Source: Deltaproteobacteria bacterium
Lineage (GTDB): Bacteria > Desulfobacterota > Deferrisomatia > Deferrisomatales > JACRMM01
Direction: 5' to 3'
DNA length: 64,000 bases
Assembly: GCA_016214985.1 (NCBI GenBank)
Contig: JACRMM010000008.1
Span: forward strand, 82,091 to 146,090
The notes under the pieces were generated by a model. It was not told the origin of the DNA, ran no database searches, and was given only the letters and a program-made list of their open reading frames with translations. Made by a program: the position numbers and the translations under genes. Shown piece by piece: positions 1 through 10,260 of this stretch; within the stretch, counting starts at the first letter, position 1; the number at the start of each line of letters is the position of its first letter.

Positions 1-130
1 CGGTCTCGGGGCGCAGGACAGTGAATCGCCGCGCCAGGGTCCGGGTCACGCCGGCCCACATTCGTCCATCACAGCCGAGCGCGGGCAGCAGTACGACGAC
101 AGGACCGCTTCCTTCGTTCTCGCAGCGCAT
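1..130 (-). CDS. alpha/beta hydrolase, N-terminal fragment cut by window edge
   Basis: Reading the minus strand from ATG at 130 gives 43 codons that run off the window. The peptide has the usual start of an alpha/beta hydrolase: a hydrophobic strand (PVVVLLPALG) followed by CDGRMW and a helix ending in RRFTVLRPE, matching the beta-strand, oxyanion-loop and helix pattern of small-molecule hydrolases. A GAGGAG ribosome-binding site lies four bases upstream of the ATG. The catalytic Ser, Asp and His would lie outside the window, so activity cannot be judged. It is divergent from mgtC, with about 177 bases between the two starts. Substrate unknown. Confidence 0.6.
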   Translation of the reverse strand, partial: MRCENEGSGPVVVLLPALGCDGRMWAGVTRTLARRFTVLRPET

Positions 131-307
131 GACACTCCTCGTTCCGTGGGGGATTTGGGCGCCCCGCGCAAGGGTAGTGGCTCGCGCCGGCGCGTCAATG
201 GTGCGACGGGGGGCTGCGACGGGGACTTGCGGCGCACCGCACGGGGCTGGTAGAAGGAAGGACACGGCCGCGGGGGAGCCACGGCGGCCGCGAAGAGAGG
301 TCCCGCC

Positions 308-1018
308 GTGACGAGCCTGACCGCTGCGAGCCCGTTTCATGACGTCCTCGCCTCCGTGCTCTACCGGATGGCTTTTTCCTTCATCTGTGGCGCGTTGGTA
401 GGCGCGGAGCGGGAGTGGAAGGGAAAGGCGGCAGGGCTTCGCACCAACATCCTGATCTGCCTGGGCGCCACCCTCTTCACGATCGGCTCGGAGTTGTCGG
501 CCGTGTTCGTGGGCCACGCGCCGCAGGAGGCCAGCCGGATCACGGCCCAGATCGTGACCGGAGTCGGCTTCCTGGGCGCCGGCGCGATCCTCCACAGCGG
601 CCAGGGGGTGGTCGGGCTCACCACGGCGGCGACGATCTGGTTGGTGGCCGCGATCGGCGTGATCGTCGGCGTCGGGTTTCCGGTCGTCGGCTTCCTCACG
701 GCCGGCATGACCGTGCTGACGCTGGTGCTCCTCACCCGGATCGAGAAGCGGATCATGGGGCCCTGCGACATGAAGACGCTCCAGGTTCACGTCGGACCGG
801 ACCGCTCGCTGGAACTGGCGCGGATCGAGGCGGTGCTCGCTGCGGCCGTGTGGTCTTCCCACTCCGTGCGGGTCCGAACGGTCGACGGTGGGACCACCTT
901 CGAGCTTACCTACTGCGCGAGGCACCCGTCGCACCGCGCCGTGCTCTGGGAGTTGGGACAGGTCACGGAGCGGCGCTCGGCCCCGTTGTTGCGGGCCAGA
1001 CCCGAAAGCGGAGAGTGA
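308..1018 (+). CDS. MgtC/SapB family membrane protein
   Basis: A 236-residue inner-membrane protein. The first 150 residues form about five hydrophobic helices and carry the MgtC signature: GAERE followed by AGLRTN (residues 32-47), then VTGVGFLGAGAI (83-94) and GLTTAATIW (103-111). The last 85 residues are soluble and fit the ACT-like C-terminal domain found in longer MgtC members. MgtC proteins are linked to growth in low magnesium and to control of the F-type ATP synthase; the exact role varies by organism. The start is GTG at 308. The gene lies 10 bases upstream of yedF and may be co-transcribed with the selenium genes, though no functional link is evident. Confidence 0.85.
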   Translation: MTSLTAASPFHDVLASVLYRMAFSFICGALVGAEREWKGKAAGLRTNILICLGATLFTIGSELSAVFVGHAPQEASRITAQIVTGVGFLGAGAILHSGQGVVGLTTAATIWLVAAIGVIVGVGFPVVGFLTAGMTVLTLVLLTRIEKRIMGPCDMKTLQVHVGPDRSLELARIEAVLAAAVWSSHSVRVRTVDGGTTFELTYCARHPSHRAVLWELGQVTERRSAPLLRARPESGE

Positions 1019-1028
1019 GGGGAGCACC

Positions 1029-1634
1029 GTGACCGAAAGCGCTGAGCTCATCGATTGTCGCGGCCTCGCATGCCCGGAGCCGGTGCTTCGAACCAAACAG
1101 GCCCTGGATGGAGTCGCCGAAGGGGTCGTGGCCGTGCGCGTGGATTCTGCCGCCTCCCGGGACAACGTGAGGCGCTTCGCAGAGTCTCAGGGTGCGGCGG
1201 TGGCCGTGGAGGACGAGCCCGGCGGGGGCTGGGTGCTCCGGATCGCGAAGGGCTTCCGGTGCGACATGCCCGGGCCGGCGCCGGCAACCGCGGTCGACCT
1301 GCCCACGGCGCTTCTGGTGACTACCGACGCGATCGGCCCCGAGCCGGAGCTGGGCCGGATCCTGATGCGCGCGTTCCTCGGGGCGCTCGGCAAGGCATCG
1401 ACTCTTCCGGCCAAGGTGCTGTTCCTGAACCGGGGCGTGTTCCTAACGACCGGCGGTTCGGATGTCCTGGACATCCTCCGGGAGCTCGAGGTCGCCGGCG
1501 TCACGGTGCTGAGCTGCGGAACCTGCCTGGAGTTCTTCCGCAAGCGTGACGACCTGGCCGTGGGCCAGGTGTCGAACATGTACGAGACGGTCGAGACCCT
1601 CACCGGTCGCTATCGGGTCGTCACCCTCTCGTGA
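1029..1634 (+). CDS. yedF: selenium metabolism protein YedF (TusA-like plus DsrE-like)
   Basis: A 201-residue two-domain protein of the YedF family that accompanies selD in selenium-using bacteria. Residues 1-75 are a TusA/SirA-like sulfurtransferase domain with the CPEP motif (Cys15). Residues 90-200 are a DsrE-like domain containing a CGTC pair (Cys163, Cys166). I chose GTG at 1029, ten bases after the mgtC stop, because it sits just before the TusA domain; an open frame continues upstream without homology. The selD start follows 19 bases after the stop. YedF is thought to carry or deliver selenium, but its biochemistry is not settled. Confidence 0.88.
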   Translation: MTESAELIDCRGLACPEPVLRTKQALDGVAEGVVAVRVDSAASRDNVRRFAESQGAAVAVEDEPGGGWVLRIAKGFRCDMPGPAPATAVDLPTALLVTTDAIGPEPELGRILMRAFLGALGKASTLPAKVLFLNRGVFLTTGGSDVLDILRELEVAGVTVLSCGTCLEFFRKRDDLAVGQVSNMYETVETLTGRYRVVTLS

Positions 1635-1653
1635 TCCCTCGCAAGGAGGCGCC

Positions 1654-2688
1654 ATGGCGCTTCGGCTGACCCAGCTTTCGCGCGCGGCCGGTTGAGCGGC
1701 CAAGATCGGGCCAGGGGACCTGGCCTCGACCTTGGCGCGGCTGGACGTACCGGTGGACGACAACGTGCTCGTCGGCGTGCACACGGGTGACGACGCCGGT
1801 GTCTACCGGCTCGCCGAGGACCTCGCCCTGGTGCAGACCGTCGACTTCATTACGCCGGTGGTCGACGACCCGTTCCTCTTCGGACAGATCGCGGCGGCCA
1901 ACTCCCTCTCCGACGTGTACGCCATGGGGGGTGTGCCCCTGACCGCCCTCAACGTCGTCTGCTTCCCGGCCTGCGAGCTCGCGGGTGGAGCGCTCGGCGA
2001 GGTGCTGGCTGGCGGGGCCTCGAAGCTCCGGGAGGCGGGCGCGAGCCTGGTGGGCGGCCACACGATCGACAATCCCGAGCTCGTCTACGGCCTCGCGGTG
2101 ACCGGCCGGGTGGACCCGCGCCGCATCCTGACGAACGGCGGGGCCCGGCCCGGGGACCGGCTCGTGCTCACCGAACCTCTCGGCCTCGGGGTCGTGGCCA
2201 CGGCCCTGAAGGCGGGCCTGGCCGCACCGGAGGACGAGCGGCTCCTCGGCGAGGTGATGGCCCGGTTGAACCGAGTGGCCGCGCGGTGGATGCAGGAGCA
2301 CGGGGCCACGGCCGCCACCGACGTGACGGGGTTCGGGTTCGCGGGGCACGCCCTCGCGATCTGTCGCGAGAGCCGGGTCGATGCCGTGATCGACTGGGGC
2401 TCGGTGCCGCTCCTCCCCGGGGCGAGGGCCGCCTTGGGGAGCGGCCTGATCCCGGCCGGCGCCTACCGCAACCGTGACGCGTACGCGAGCCGCCTGACGA
2501 TTGCATCTCCCGACGCCGATTCGATCGGCCTGCTCCTCTGTGATCCCCAGACCTCGGGCGGTCTGCTGGTGGCGCTCCCGCCCGAGCGGGCGGAGGCTTA
2601 CGCGCGCCGTTTGCGCGATGAGGGGCTTTCGTACGCGCGCGTCGTGGGCGAGGTCCGCTCCGGCGCGGGGCGGCTGGCGGTGCGGTGA
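1654..2688 (+). CDS. selD: selenide, water dikinase, selenocysteine-containing
   Basis: Makes selenophosphate from selenide and ATP, the selenium donor for selenocysteine tRNA and 2-selenouridine. Reading through the TGA at 1693-1695 gives a 344-residue protein of normal SelD length. The TGA is codon 14, in the sequence AAG-U-AAKIGPGDL, exactly where SelD has its catalytic Cys or Sec before the essential Lys (here Lys17). Further motifs are GDDAGV (45-50) and the AIRS-type ATP-binding core, ending in a QTSGGLL strand. The ATG at 1654 has a strong AAGGAGG site six bases upstream. A hairpin at 1699-1736 can serve as SECIS. A caller that stops at TGA would lose the start and report a truncated gene. 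The organism must encode SelA/SelB/SelC elsewhere. Confidence 0.93.
1693..1736 (+). promoter_or_regulatory. UGA selenocysteine codon with candidate bacterial SECIS hairpin
   Basis: Three bases after the UGA (1693-1695) the RNA can fold into one long hairpin. GCCAAG (1699-1704) pairs with CTTGGC (1731-1736). After an A/C mismatch, TCG (1706-1708) pairs with CGA (1727-1729). After a bulged U at 1726, GGCCAGG (1709-1715) pairs with CCTGGCC (1719-1725) around a small G-containing loop. Bacterial SECIS elements lie directly downstream of the UGA and bind SelB through the apical loop and a bulged U, so position and form fit. The exact loop contacts cannot be confirmed by eye. Confidence 0.75.
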
Positions 2689-2735
2689 CCGGTGTCGCGT
2701 CACCGTCCTGGGGCGGCGGTTCGGGGCGATTGGGA

Positions 2736-2764
2736 TTGACTCCGTCCGTGGGTCCCCCTAGATT
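2736..2764 (+). promoter_or_regulatory. sigma-70 type promoter for the solute-binding protein gene
   Basis: TTGACT at 2736-2741 and TAGATT at 2759-2764 are separated by 17 bases. This is a near-consensus housekeeping promoter placed about 40 bases upstream of the ATG at 2805. It suggests that the lipoprotein gene is transcribed separately from selD. Confidence 0.6.
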
Positions 2765-2804
2765 CCTTGCGCGGGTCCACGGTAGATGTCACCCGGAGGG
2801 TTCC

Positions 2805-3926
2805 ATGAAGAGAGTGTGTCTCCTGGTCTCGGCGTGCCTGATCCTCGGCGCCGTGGCGTGCGGAAAGAAGGGGCCGATCCTCATCGGGGTAGTCGGAGAC
2901 CTGGAGAGCGAGCAGCACGGGGGAGACAGCGGCTTTCGCAACGGTGTCTTCCTGGGGATTGAGGCGGTCAACGACCGCGGGGGCATCGACGGCCGGCCGC
3001 TTCAGGCGTTGACCGGCAACGACCAGGGGGACCCGGACACGGTTGCTCGGGTGGACGAGAAGCTGGTGGCGAGCGGTGCCGTCGCCCTGCTGGGCCACAA
3101 CACGAGCGCCACCACGGCGGCAGCGTTGCCCGTGATCGCGCGCCACCGGATTCTGCTCATGGGGCCCGAGGCGACCTCATCGGAGTTTGCCGGGAAGAAG
3201 GACTTCTTCGTGCGGGACGAGGTGCGCGAGCAGGCGTTCGCCGACGCTCTGGCCGAGTACGCGGTGAAGACGATGAAGCTCTCCTCGGTCGGAGCCTTGA
3301 TCGATGCGAAGAACCGACCCTTCACAAAGCCCTTCTTCGAAGCCTTCCAGAAGAAGATGAAGGCCTTGGGTTCCGAAGCCGAGCCCCTGTACCTCTACGA
3401 AGTGCTCGACACGGTTGAAGCCGGCCGTCAGGTCGACGCGTTCCTCTCCCGAGGAGGGCAGGCCGTGCTCCTGGTGACGAACGGGGCCGACACGCGAAAC
3501 CTCGCCCAGATGGTGCGCCGGGTGCGCGACGATGTTCCCCTGCTCGGCACGCCGTGGGCGATCCCTCCGGCCGTGGGAATGGGCGGCGCGGTGCCGCCCG
3601 AGGACCTTGTCCTCCCGCTCACGTGGGATCCGGACAGCCGGTCGCCGGCATACCTGGAGTTCAAGAAGACCTACGAGCAGCGGTTCTCCCACCCGGTCGA
3701 CTATCACGCCGTACACGCATACGAGGCCGTGCAGATCCTGGCCAAGGGCCTCGAAGAGGCCGGCGGAAAGGCCGAGAGGCTGCCGCAAGCGATCGCGAAA
3801 ACGGCCCAGTTCGAGGGACTCCAGGGGCCCATCCAGATCGACCCCTACGGCGATGCGGAGCGGACGATCTACATCAGCCGCGTGGTCGGGGGACGGCTGC
3901 ACCGCGTGTGGCCGCCGGCGAAATAA
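2805..3926 (+). CDS. ABC-type branched-chain amino acid/amide solute-binding lipoprotein
   Basis: A 373-residue exported lipoprotein of the LivJ/LivK periplasmic-binding fold. A short positively charged signal ends in the lipobox AVAC with Cys19. The mature part starts with ILIGVVGDL and continues through typical ligand-binding segments (an RNGVFLGIEAVND helix; ALLGHNTSATTAA after about residue 100). ATG at 2805 is preceded by GGAGGG. It has its own promoter and no permease or ATPase genes nearby, so it is an orphan binding protein: either it feeds a transporter encoded elsewhere or it acts as a sensor. The ligand cannot be read from the sequence. Confidence 0.82.
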   Translation: MKRVCLLVSACLILGAVACGKKGPILIGVVGDLESEQHGGDSGFRNGVFLGIEAVNDRGGIDGRPLQALTGNDQGDPDTVARVDEKLVASGAVALLGHNTSATTAAALPVIARHRILLMGPEATSSEFAGKKDFFVRDEVREQAFADALAEYAVKTMKLSSVGALIDAKNRPFTKPFFEAFQKKMKALGSEAEPLYLYEVLDTVEAGRQVDAFLSRGGQAVLLVTNGADTRNLAQMVRRVRDDVPLLGTPWAIPPAVGMGGAVPPEDLVLPLTWDPDSRSPAYLEFKKTYEQRFSHPVDYHAVHAYEAVQILAKGLEEAGGKAERLPQAIAKTAQFEGLQGPIQIDPYGDAERTIYISRVVGGRLHRVWPPAK

Positions 3927-3932
3927 AAAAGA

Positions 3933-4020
3933 GCCGGAGGGCGGCGAAAGGAGGGAAGCCGCGCTCCGGCGAGAGATGCGTGTCCCGGAAGCCTAAGGCT
4001 CCCGGGTTTGTGCTTCTCTG
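3933..4020 (+). terminator. two hairpins after the binding-protein gene, the second terminator-like
   Basis: Seven bases after the stop, GCCGGAG (3933-3939) pairs with CTCCGGC (3964-3970) and GCGGC with GCCGC inside it. A second hairpin, CCCGG-A-AGCC (3984-3993) with GGCT-C-CCGGG (3997-4006) around TAA, is followed by a pyrimidine-rich stretch (TTTGTGCTTCTCT). The second looks like an intrinsic terminator with an interrupted U-tract. The rest of the 280-base gap up to 4209 shows nothing recognisable. Confidence 0.45.
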
Positions 4021-4208
4021 ATCGACCGGTGGCCGAGGGGACTTGAGCCGGATCCACACTTTTCTTGAGGGACCGTGCCGCTTTCCGGACGTGGAGGCCG
4101 CGCGCGGGCGCCCCGTTGGACGCGGGTCCCAACCTCCCGTCTGCCTCAGCTCCGGTCGTTGTGCCTGGACGATCGGGGGCCTTGACCCACACCGTCGCCC
4201 GGAATCCG

Positions 4209-4928
4209 ATGCCCATGCCCGACCGCCCCGCCCCGCCCCTTGCCACGGATCGGCGCCCCTCCCTGGAGGCGACGCTTCGGTTCGCGCTCTCCTCGGGAGC
4301 CTGGATCGTCGCCGGTGCGCCCGCTCGATCTCCGGAGGTGGCCTTGCCCGAGCCAACCCAGGGAGCGGCGGCGGAGGCTCTCCTCCGAGCAATCCGCGAG
4401 GACCTCGGCGACTGTCGGAGGTGCCGGCTGTGGGAGAAACGGGCGCGCCTCGTGTTCGGCGTGGGAGATCCCGGCGCGCGCCTGCTCTTCGTGGGCGAAG
4501 GGCCGGGTGCGGAGGAAGACCGCCGGGGCGAGCCCTTCGTCGGGAGGGCCGGGCAGCTTCTCGACCGGATGATCGGCGCGCTCGGCCTGGAGCGCCGGCA
4601 GGTGTACATCGCCAACGTGGTGAAGTGTCGGCCACCGAGCAACCGGGAGCCCGCGGAGGACGAGGCCTCGACCTGTCTGCCGTTTCTATGGCGGCAGATC
4701 GAGGCCGTGCGTCCGCGGGTGGTGTGCGCGCTCGGCGCCCACGCGGCGCGCAGCCTCCTGGGCGCCGAGGGCCCGTTGGGCGCTCTGCGTGGCCGCGTGC
4801 ACGTGGCCCGGGGATGGACCGTTCTGGCGACCTACCACCCCGCGTACCTCTTGCGAAACCCCTCGGGCAAGCGGCAGGCCTGGGAGGACTTGAAAAAAGT
4901 AAAGGCCCTTCTGGAAGGGGAGGCGTGA
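4209..4928 (+). CDS. uracil-DNA glycosylase, family 4 (iron-sulfur type)
   Basis: Removes uracil from DNA to start base-excision repair. The core contains the family 4 hallmarks: a CRRC pair, then GEGPGAEED (active-site motif), KCRPP and STCLPF (the second pair of 4Fe-4S cysteines), and HPAYLLRNP near the C-terminus. About 70 residues of low-complexity Pro/Arg/Ala sequence precede the core, common in the longer members of this family. The frame stays open upstream to 4065; I chose ATG at 4209 (MPMPDRP) because the sequence before it does not look like protein, but no clear ribosome-binding site decides the start. Length 239 residues. Confidence 0.85.
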   Translation: MPMPDRPAPPLATDRRPSLEATLRFALSSGAWIVAGAPARSPEVALPEPTQGAAAEALLRAIREDLGDCRRCRLWEKRARLVFGVGDPGARLLFVGEGPGAEEDRRGEPFVGRAGQLLDRMIGALGLERRQVYIANVVKCRPPSNREPAEDEASTCLPFLWRQIEAVRPRVVCALGAHAARSLLGAEGPLGALRGRVHVARGWTVLATYHPAYLLRNPSGKRQAWEDLKKVKALLEGEA

Positions 4929-4956
4929 GAAGGCCGCCCCTGGACGTCGATTCTCC

Positions 4957-5819
4957 GTGAGGTACCGGGGCGTCCTTCCGATCGCCGTGGCCATGGGGAT
5001 CTGGTCCTCGTGGGGCCTTTTCGTCCGCTGGCTCGCGTTGCCTCCCTGGGTGGTCTCGTTTTACGTCGGGCTCGTGTCCTGCGCCTGCTCCGCGCTCCTG
5101 TGGGTCGCGGGCGGCGGCGCCGTGGGGCGCCTGTGGCCCCGCGCGGACCACGGCCGGCTCCTGGCCCTGGGGCTTCTCTTCGCGGCGAATAACGTCCTCT
5201 TCCTCTCGGCCTACGAGCGAACCACGGTGGCCAATGCGGTCCTCACCCATTACACGGCGCCGCTCTTCGTGGCCGTGTTGGCGCCGATCACCCTGGGCGA
5301 GGCGCTGATGCGGCGGACTCCGCTGGCTCTGCTGCTGGCAGGGCTGGGAACGGGGCTCCTCCTACCGGGCCTCGACCTCTCGGGCCGTCACCTCGAGGGG
5401 CTCTTGATGGGAACGGGGAGCGGTCTCGCCTACGCGGGCCTGGTCCTCCTGGCGCGCCACCTGAGCCCGCGCCTCCCGGGCTCGCTCTTGCTCTTCTGGC
5501 AGAACGGGATGACCGTGCTGCTCCTGGCGCCCTGGGCGGTGCGCCTGGGCGTACCCGCCGGGGGACGAACCTGGCTCGCCCTGCTGGTGCTCGGGACCGT
5601 GCACGCCACGGTCGCGGGGCTGCTCTACCTGTCCGGCATCCGGAGCGTGAAGGCCCAGGCCGCGGCGGTGCTCGGCTACCTGGAACCCCTGGGCGCCGTG
5701 GCGCTGGCCGCCCTGTTCCTCGGGGAGAGCCCCGGGCCCCTGGGGCTCGTTGGCGGCGCGCTGATCCTCCTGGGCGGCGGGCTCGTGGCCCTGGAGCCCC
5801 GGGAGACGGCGGTGCGCGC

Positions 5820-5823
<4 letters not shown>
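4957..5823 (+). CDS. EamA/DMT family membrane transporter
   Basis: A 288-residue integral membrane protein with about ten hydrophobic helices in two EamA repeats (roughly 1-140 and 145-285), as in drug/metabolite exporters of the RhaT/YdcZ superfamily. Repeat features include YERTTVANAVLTHYTAPLF in the first half and KAQAAAVLGYLEPLGAV in the second, the typical TM4/TM9 segments. The start is GTG at 4957. Its stop overlaps the queA ATG by four bases (ATGA), so the two genes are translationally coupled. Substrate unknown; a metabolite exporter is the safest call. Confidence 0.82.
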
Positions 5824-8077
<2,254 letters not shown>

Positions 8078-8148
8078 CGAGAGAGCTCTCGGGCCTATGC
8101 TGCTGAACGGCGGCAGGGCAAGGGAGACCCACACCAGGAGGAGCGACG

Positions 8149-8472
8149 ATGTTTCCGTTCACGGCTGACGTGGCGCACGCGATGGGAGGATCCGGAGCGG
8201 GGGGCGGTGACCCGACCCAGCAGTTCATCGGGCTGCTTCCCTTGGTGGCGATGTTCGCCATCTTTTACTTCCTGCTCATCCGGCCCCAGCAGAAGAAGGC
8301 CAAGGAACACAAGGCGATGCTCGAAGCCCTGAAGAAGGGCGACGAGGTCATCACCTCGGCCGGGATGATCGGTCGAGTCACGGCGCTCGCCGAGGACGTG
8401 GTGACCGTGGAGGTGGCTCCGGACGTCAAGATCCGGTTCCAGCGCAACGCCATCGCGAGCGTGAAGAAATAG
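8149..8472 (+). CDS. yajC: Sec translocase accessory subunit YajC
   Basis: A 107-residue single-span membrane protein. After a short Gly-rich periplasmic start it has one hydrophobic helix (FIGLLPLVAMFAIFYFLLI), the RPQQKKAKEH motif directly after it, and a small cytosolic domain with GDEVITSAGMIGRV. These are diagnostic of YajC, which binds SecDF. The ATG is preceded by AGGAG. A strong hairpin separates it from secD. Confidence 0.93.
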   Translation: MFPFTADVAHAMGGSGAGGGDPTQQFIGLLPLVAMFAIFYFLLIRPQQKKAKEHKAMLEALKKGDEVITSAGMIGRVTALAEDVVTVEVAPDVKIRFQRNAIASVKK

Positions 8473-8475
8473 AGA

Positions 8476-8509
8476 AGGGGCGGGGACGAGTCGACTCGAC
8501 CCCGCCCCT
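8476..8509 (+). terminator. strong hairpin between yajC and secD
   Basis: AGGGGCGGGG (8476-8485) pairs perfectly with CCCCGCCCCT (8500-8509). The 14-base interior (ACGAGTCGACTCGA) is itself nearly palindromic and can add four pairs. It starts four bases after the yajC stop and has no U-tract, so it is better seen as an attenuating or mRNA-end-stabilising structure than as a full terminator. Confidence 0.5.
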
Positions 8510-8559
8510 GGTCCGACCCATTCCCCTGACGTGCACTCCCCGGCGAGGAGCGGTCTGCG

Positions 8560-10161
8560 ATGATTCAGAGTCTCAAGTGGCGCACGGCGCTGATGCTGGC
8601 GGTGATCGTGCTCGGCGTCTTCTTCCTCCTGCCGACGATCCTCGGTCCTGACTCCGGTCTGCCGGACTTCCTGGCCAAGCGCAAGTTGAACCTCGGCCTC
8701 GATCTCCAGGGCGGCATGCACCTGATGCTCGAGGTGGAGGCCGAGAAGGCGGTCGAGAACAGCCTCAACAGGATCGGCGGCGACCTGAAGGACAGCCTTC
8801 GGGAGAAGGGCTTGCGCGCCCGCTCCATCGAGGCGCACGGGGGCGAGGTTGTGGTGCTCGTTCACGACGCCGGCACGGCCGACCAGCTTCAGGCCTTGGT
8901 CGCCAAGAACTACCCCGGTCTGGAGACCGCCCGCAAGGAGCAGACCGCCGAGGGCGTGAGCCTCGCCTTCGCCCTCTCGAAGCGGGAGATCCAGGACACC
9001 GAGAAGCGCGCCGTCGAGCAGGCCATCGAGACGATCCGCAACCGGATCGACCAGTTCGGCGTGACCGAACCGCTCATCGTAGGCCAGGGTGACCGCGACA
9101 TCCTCGTGCAGTTGCCCGGGGTCAAGGATCCGGAGCGGGCCATTGCGCTCATCGGGAAGACGGCGCAGCTCGAGTTCCGGATGCTCGACGAGAGCGTGCC
9201 GCTCGACCAGGCGATCGCCCAGGGCCCTCCCCTGGGGAGCGAGATCCTGTACGGCAAACAGATCGATCCGGTGACCAAGCAGGTGATCGGCCGGGGCGAG
9301 CCGTACCTGGTGCAGAAGCGCGTGCCCATGACCGGCGACGTGGTCAAGGACGCCAAGGTCCAGATTAACCAGCAGTACAACGAGCCTTACGTCAGCATGG
9401 AGTTCAACAGCACGGGTGCCCGGCTCTTCGAGCGTATCACCGCCGAGAACGTGGGCAAGAAGATGGCCATCGTCCTCGACGGGGTGGTGCAGTCGGCCCC
9501 GGTCATCCGGGAGCGGATCGGCGGCGGTCGGGCGCAGATCACCGGGAGCTTCGGCATGGAGGAGGCGAGCGACCTGACGATCGCGCTTCGCTCCGGCAGC
9601 CTTCCCGCGCCCGTGAAGATCCTCGAGCGGCGGACCGTGGGGCCGTCGCTGGGTCTCGACTCCATCCACTCCGGGCTCATGTCGGCCGGGATCGGCAGCC
9701 TCCTGGTGGTCGCGTTCATGGTCGTGTACTACAAGGGGACCGGCTTCGTGGCCGATCTGGCCCTCATCGCTAACCTGGTGCTCATCGGGGCGACAATGTC
9801 GCTCTTCGGAGCTAGCCTGACGCTGCCCGGCATCGCGGGGATCGCGCTCACCGTCGGGATGGCGGTCGACGCCAACGTGCTCATCAACGAGCGCATCCGC
9901 GAGGAGCTGCGGCTCGGCAAGTCGGCCCTGAACGCGGTGGAGGCCGGCTACCACAAGGCCTTCAGCGCGATCCTCGACTCCAACCTCACGACGATCATCG
10001 CGGCCATTTCCCTGTACGCCTTCGGAACCGGTCCCATCAAGGGTTTCGCGGTCACGCTGTCGATCGGACTGGCGTGGAGCATGCTCACGGCGATCACGGG
10101 AACGCGGGTCGCCTTCGACTGGATCCTGCGCCGGGGCAGCGTGAAGCGCCTGAGCATCTGA
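8560..10161 (+). CDS. secD: protein translocase subunit SecD
   Basis: Proton-driven component that helps pull proteins through SecYEG. The 533-residue protein has a first TM helix (10-30), the conserved KLNLGLDLQGGMHL motif, a large periplasmic domain (about 50-360), and a C-terminal membrane domain with five helices ending in the GMAVDANVLINERIREEL signature. The length is typical of SecD encoded separately from SecF. ATG at 8560 lies 87 bases after yajC. Confidence 0.96.
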   Translation: MIQSLKWRTALMLAVIVLGVFFLLPTILGPDSGLPDFLAKRKLNLGLDLQGGMHLMLEVEAEKAVENSLNRIGGDLKDSLREKGLRARSIEAHGGEVVVLVHDAGTADQLQALVAKNYPGLETARKEQTAEGVSLAFALSKREIQDTEKRAVEQAIETIRNRIDQFGVTEPLIVGQGDRDILVQLPGVKDPERAIALIGKTAQLEFRMLDESVPLDQAIAQGPPLGSEILYGKQIDPVTKQVIGRGEPYLVQKRVPMTGDVVKDAKVQINQQYNEPYVSMEFNSTGARLFERITAENVGKKMAIVLDGVVQSAPVIRERIGGGRAQITGSFGMEEASDLTIALRSGSLPAPVKILERRTVGPSLGLDSIHSGLMSAGIGSLLVVAFMVVYYKGTGFVADLALIANLVLIGATMSLFGASLTLPGIAGIALTVGMAVDANVLINERIREELRLGKSALNAVEAGYHKAFSAILDSNLTTIIAAISLYAFGTGPIKGFAVTLSIGLAWSMLTAITGTRVAFDWILRRGSVKRLSI

Positions 10162-10181
10162 GGTAGGGCGCGCTCGCCGAA

Positions 10182-10240
10182 CGCGCCGCGGTGGGCCGCG
10201 GCGCGATAAGAAGGACTTCCGCGGCGGGGCAAGCCCCGCC
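10182..10240 (+). repeat. two back-to-back GC hairpins in the secD-secF gap (REP-like)
   Basis: CGCGCCGCGG (10182-10191) pairs perfectly with CCGCGGCGCG (10196-10205) around TGGG. GGCGGGGC (10223-10230) pairs with GCCCCGCC (10233-10240) around AA and is followed by CTA. The second unit resembles the hairpin at 59693-59708 (GCGGGC-GTAA-GCCCGC, then ACCCTA), so both may belong to one dispersed palindromic repeat family. Confidence 0.45.
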
Positions 10241-10260
10241 CTAGAGGAATCGGAGCGATC

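Noticed and set aside
34..307. Possible small genes upstream of mgtC on the plus strand
   Set aside because: Frames are Arg/Pro/Ala-rich with no motif, and the first 130 bases are better explained by the hydrolase start on the minus strand.
1693..1695. selD broken by a nonsense mutation
   Set aside because: The TGA is exactly at the catalytic Cys/Sec position and is followed by a strong hairpin; all else in the gene is intact.
3933..4006. Possible tRNA or small RNA gene in the gap after the binding-protein gene
   Set aside because: Two simple hairpins but no cloverleaf, no T-arm consensus and no discriminator; terminator-like structures explain it.
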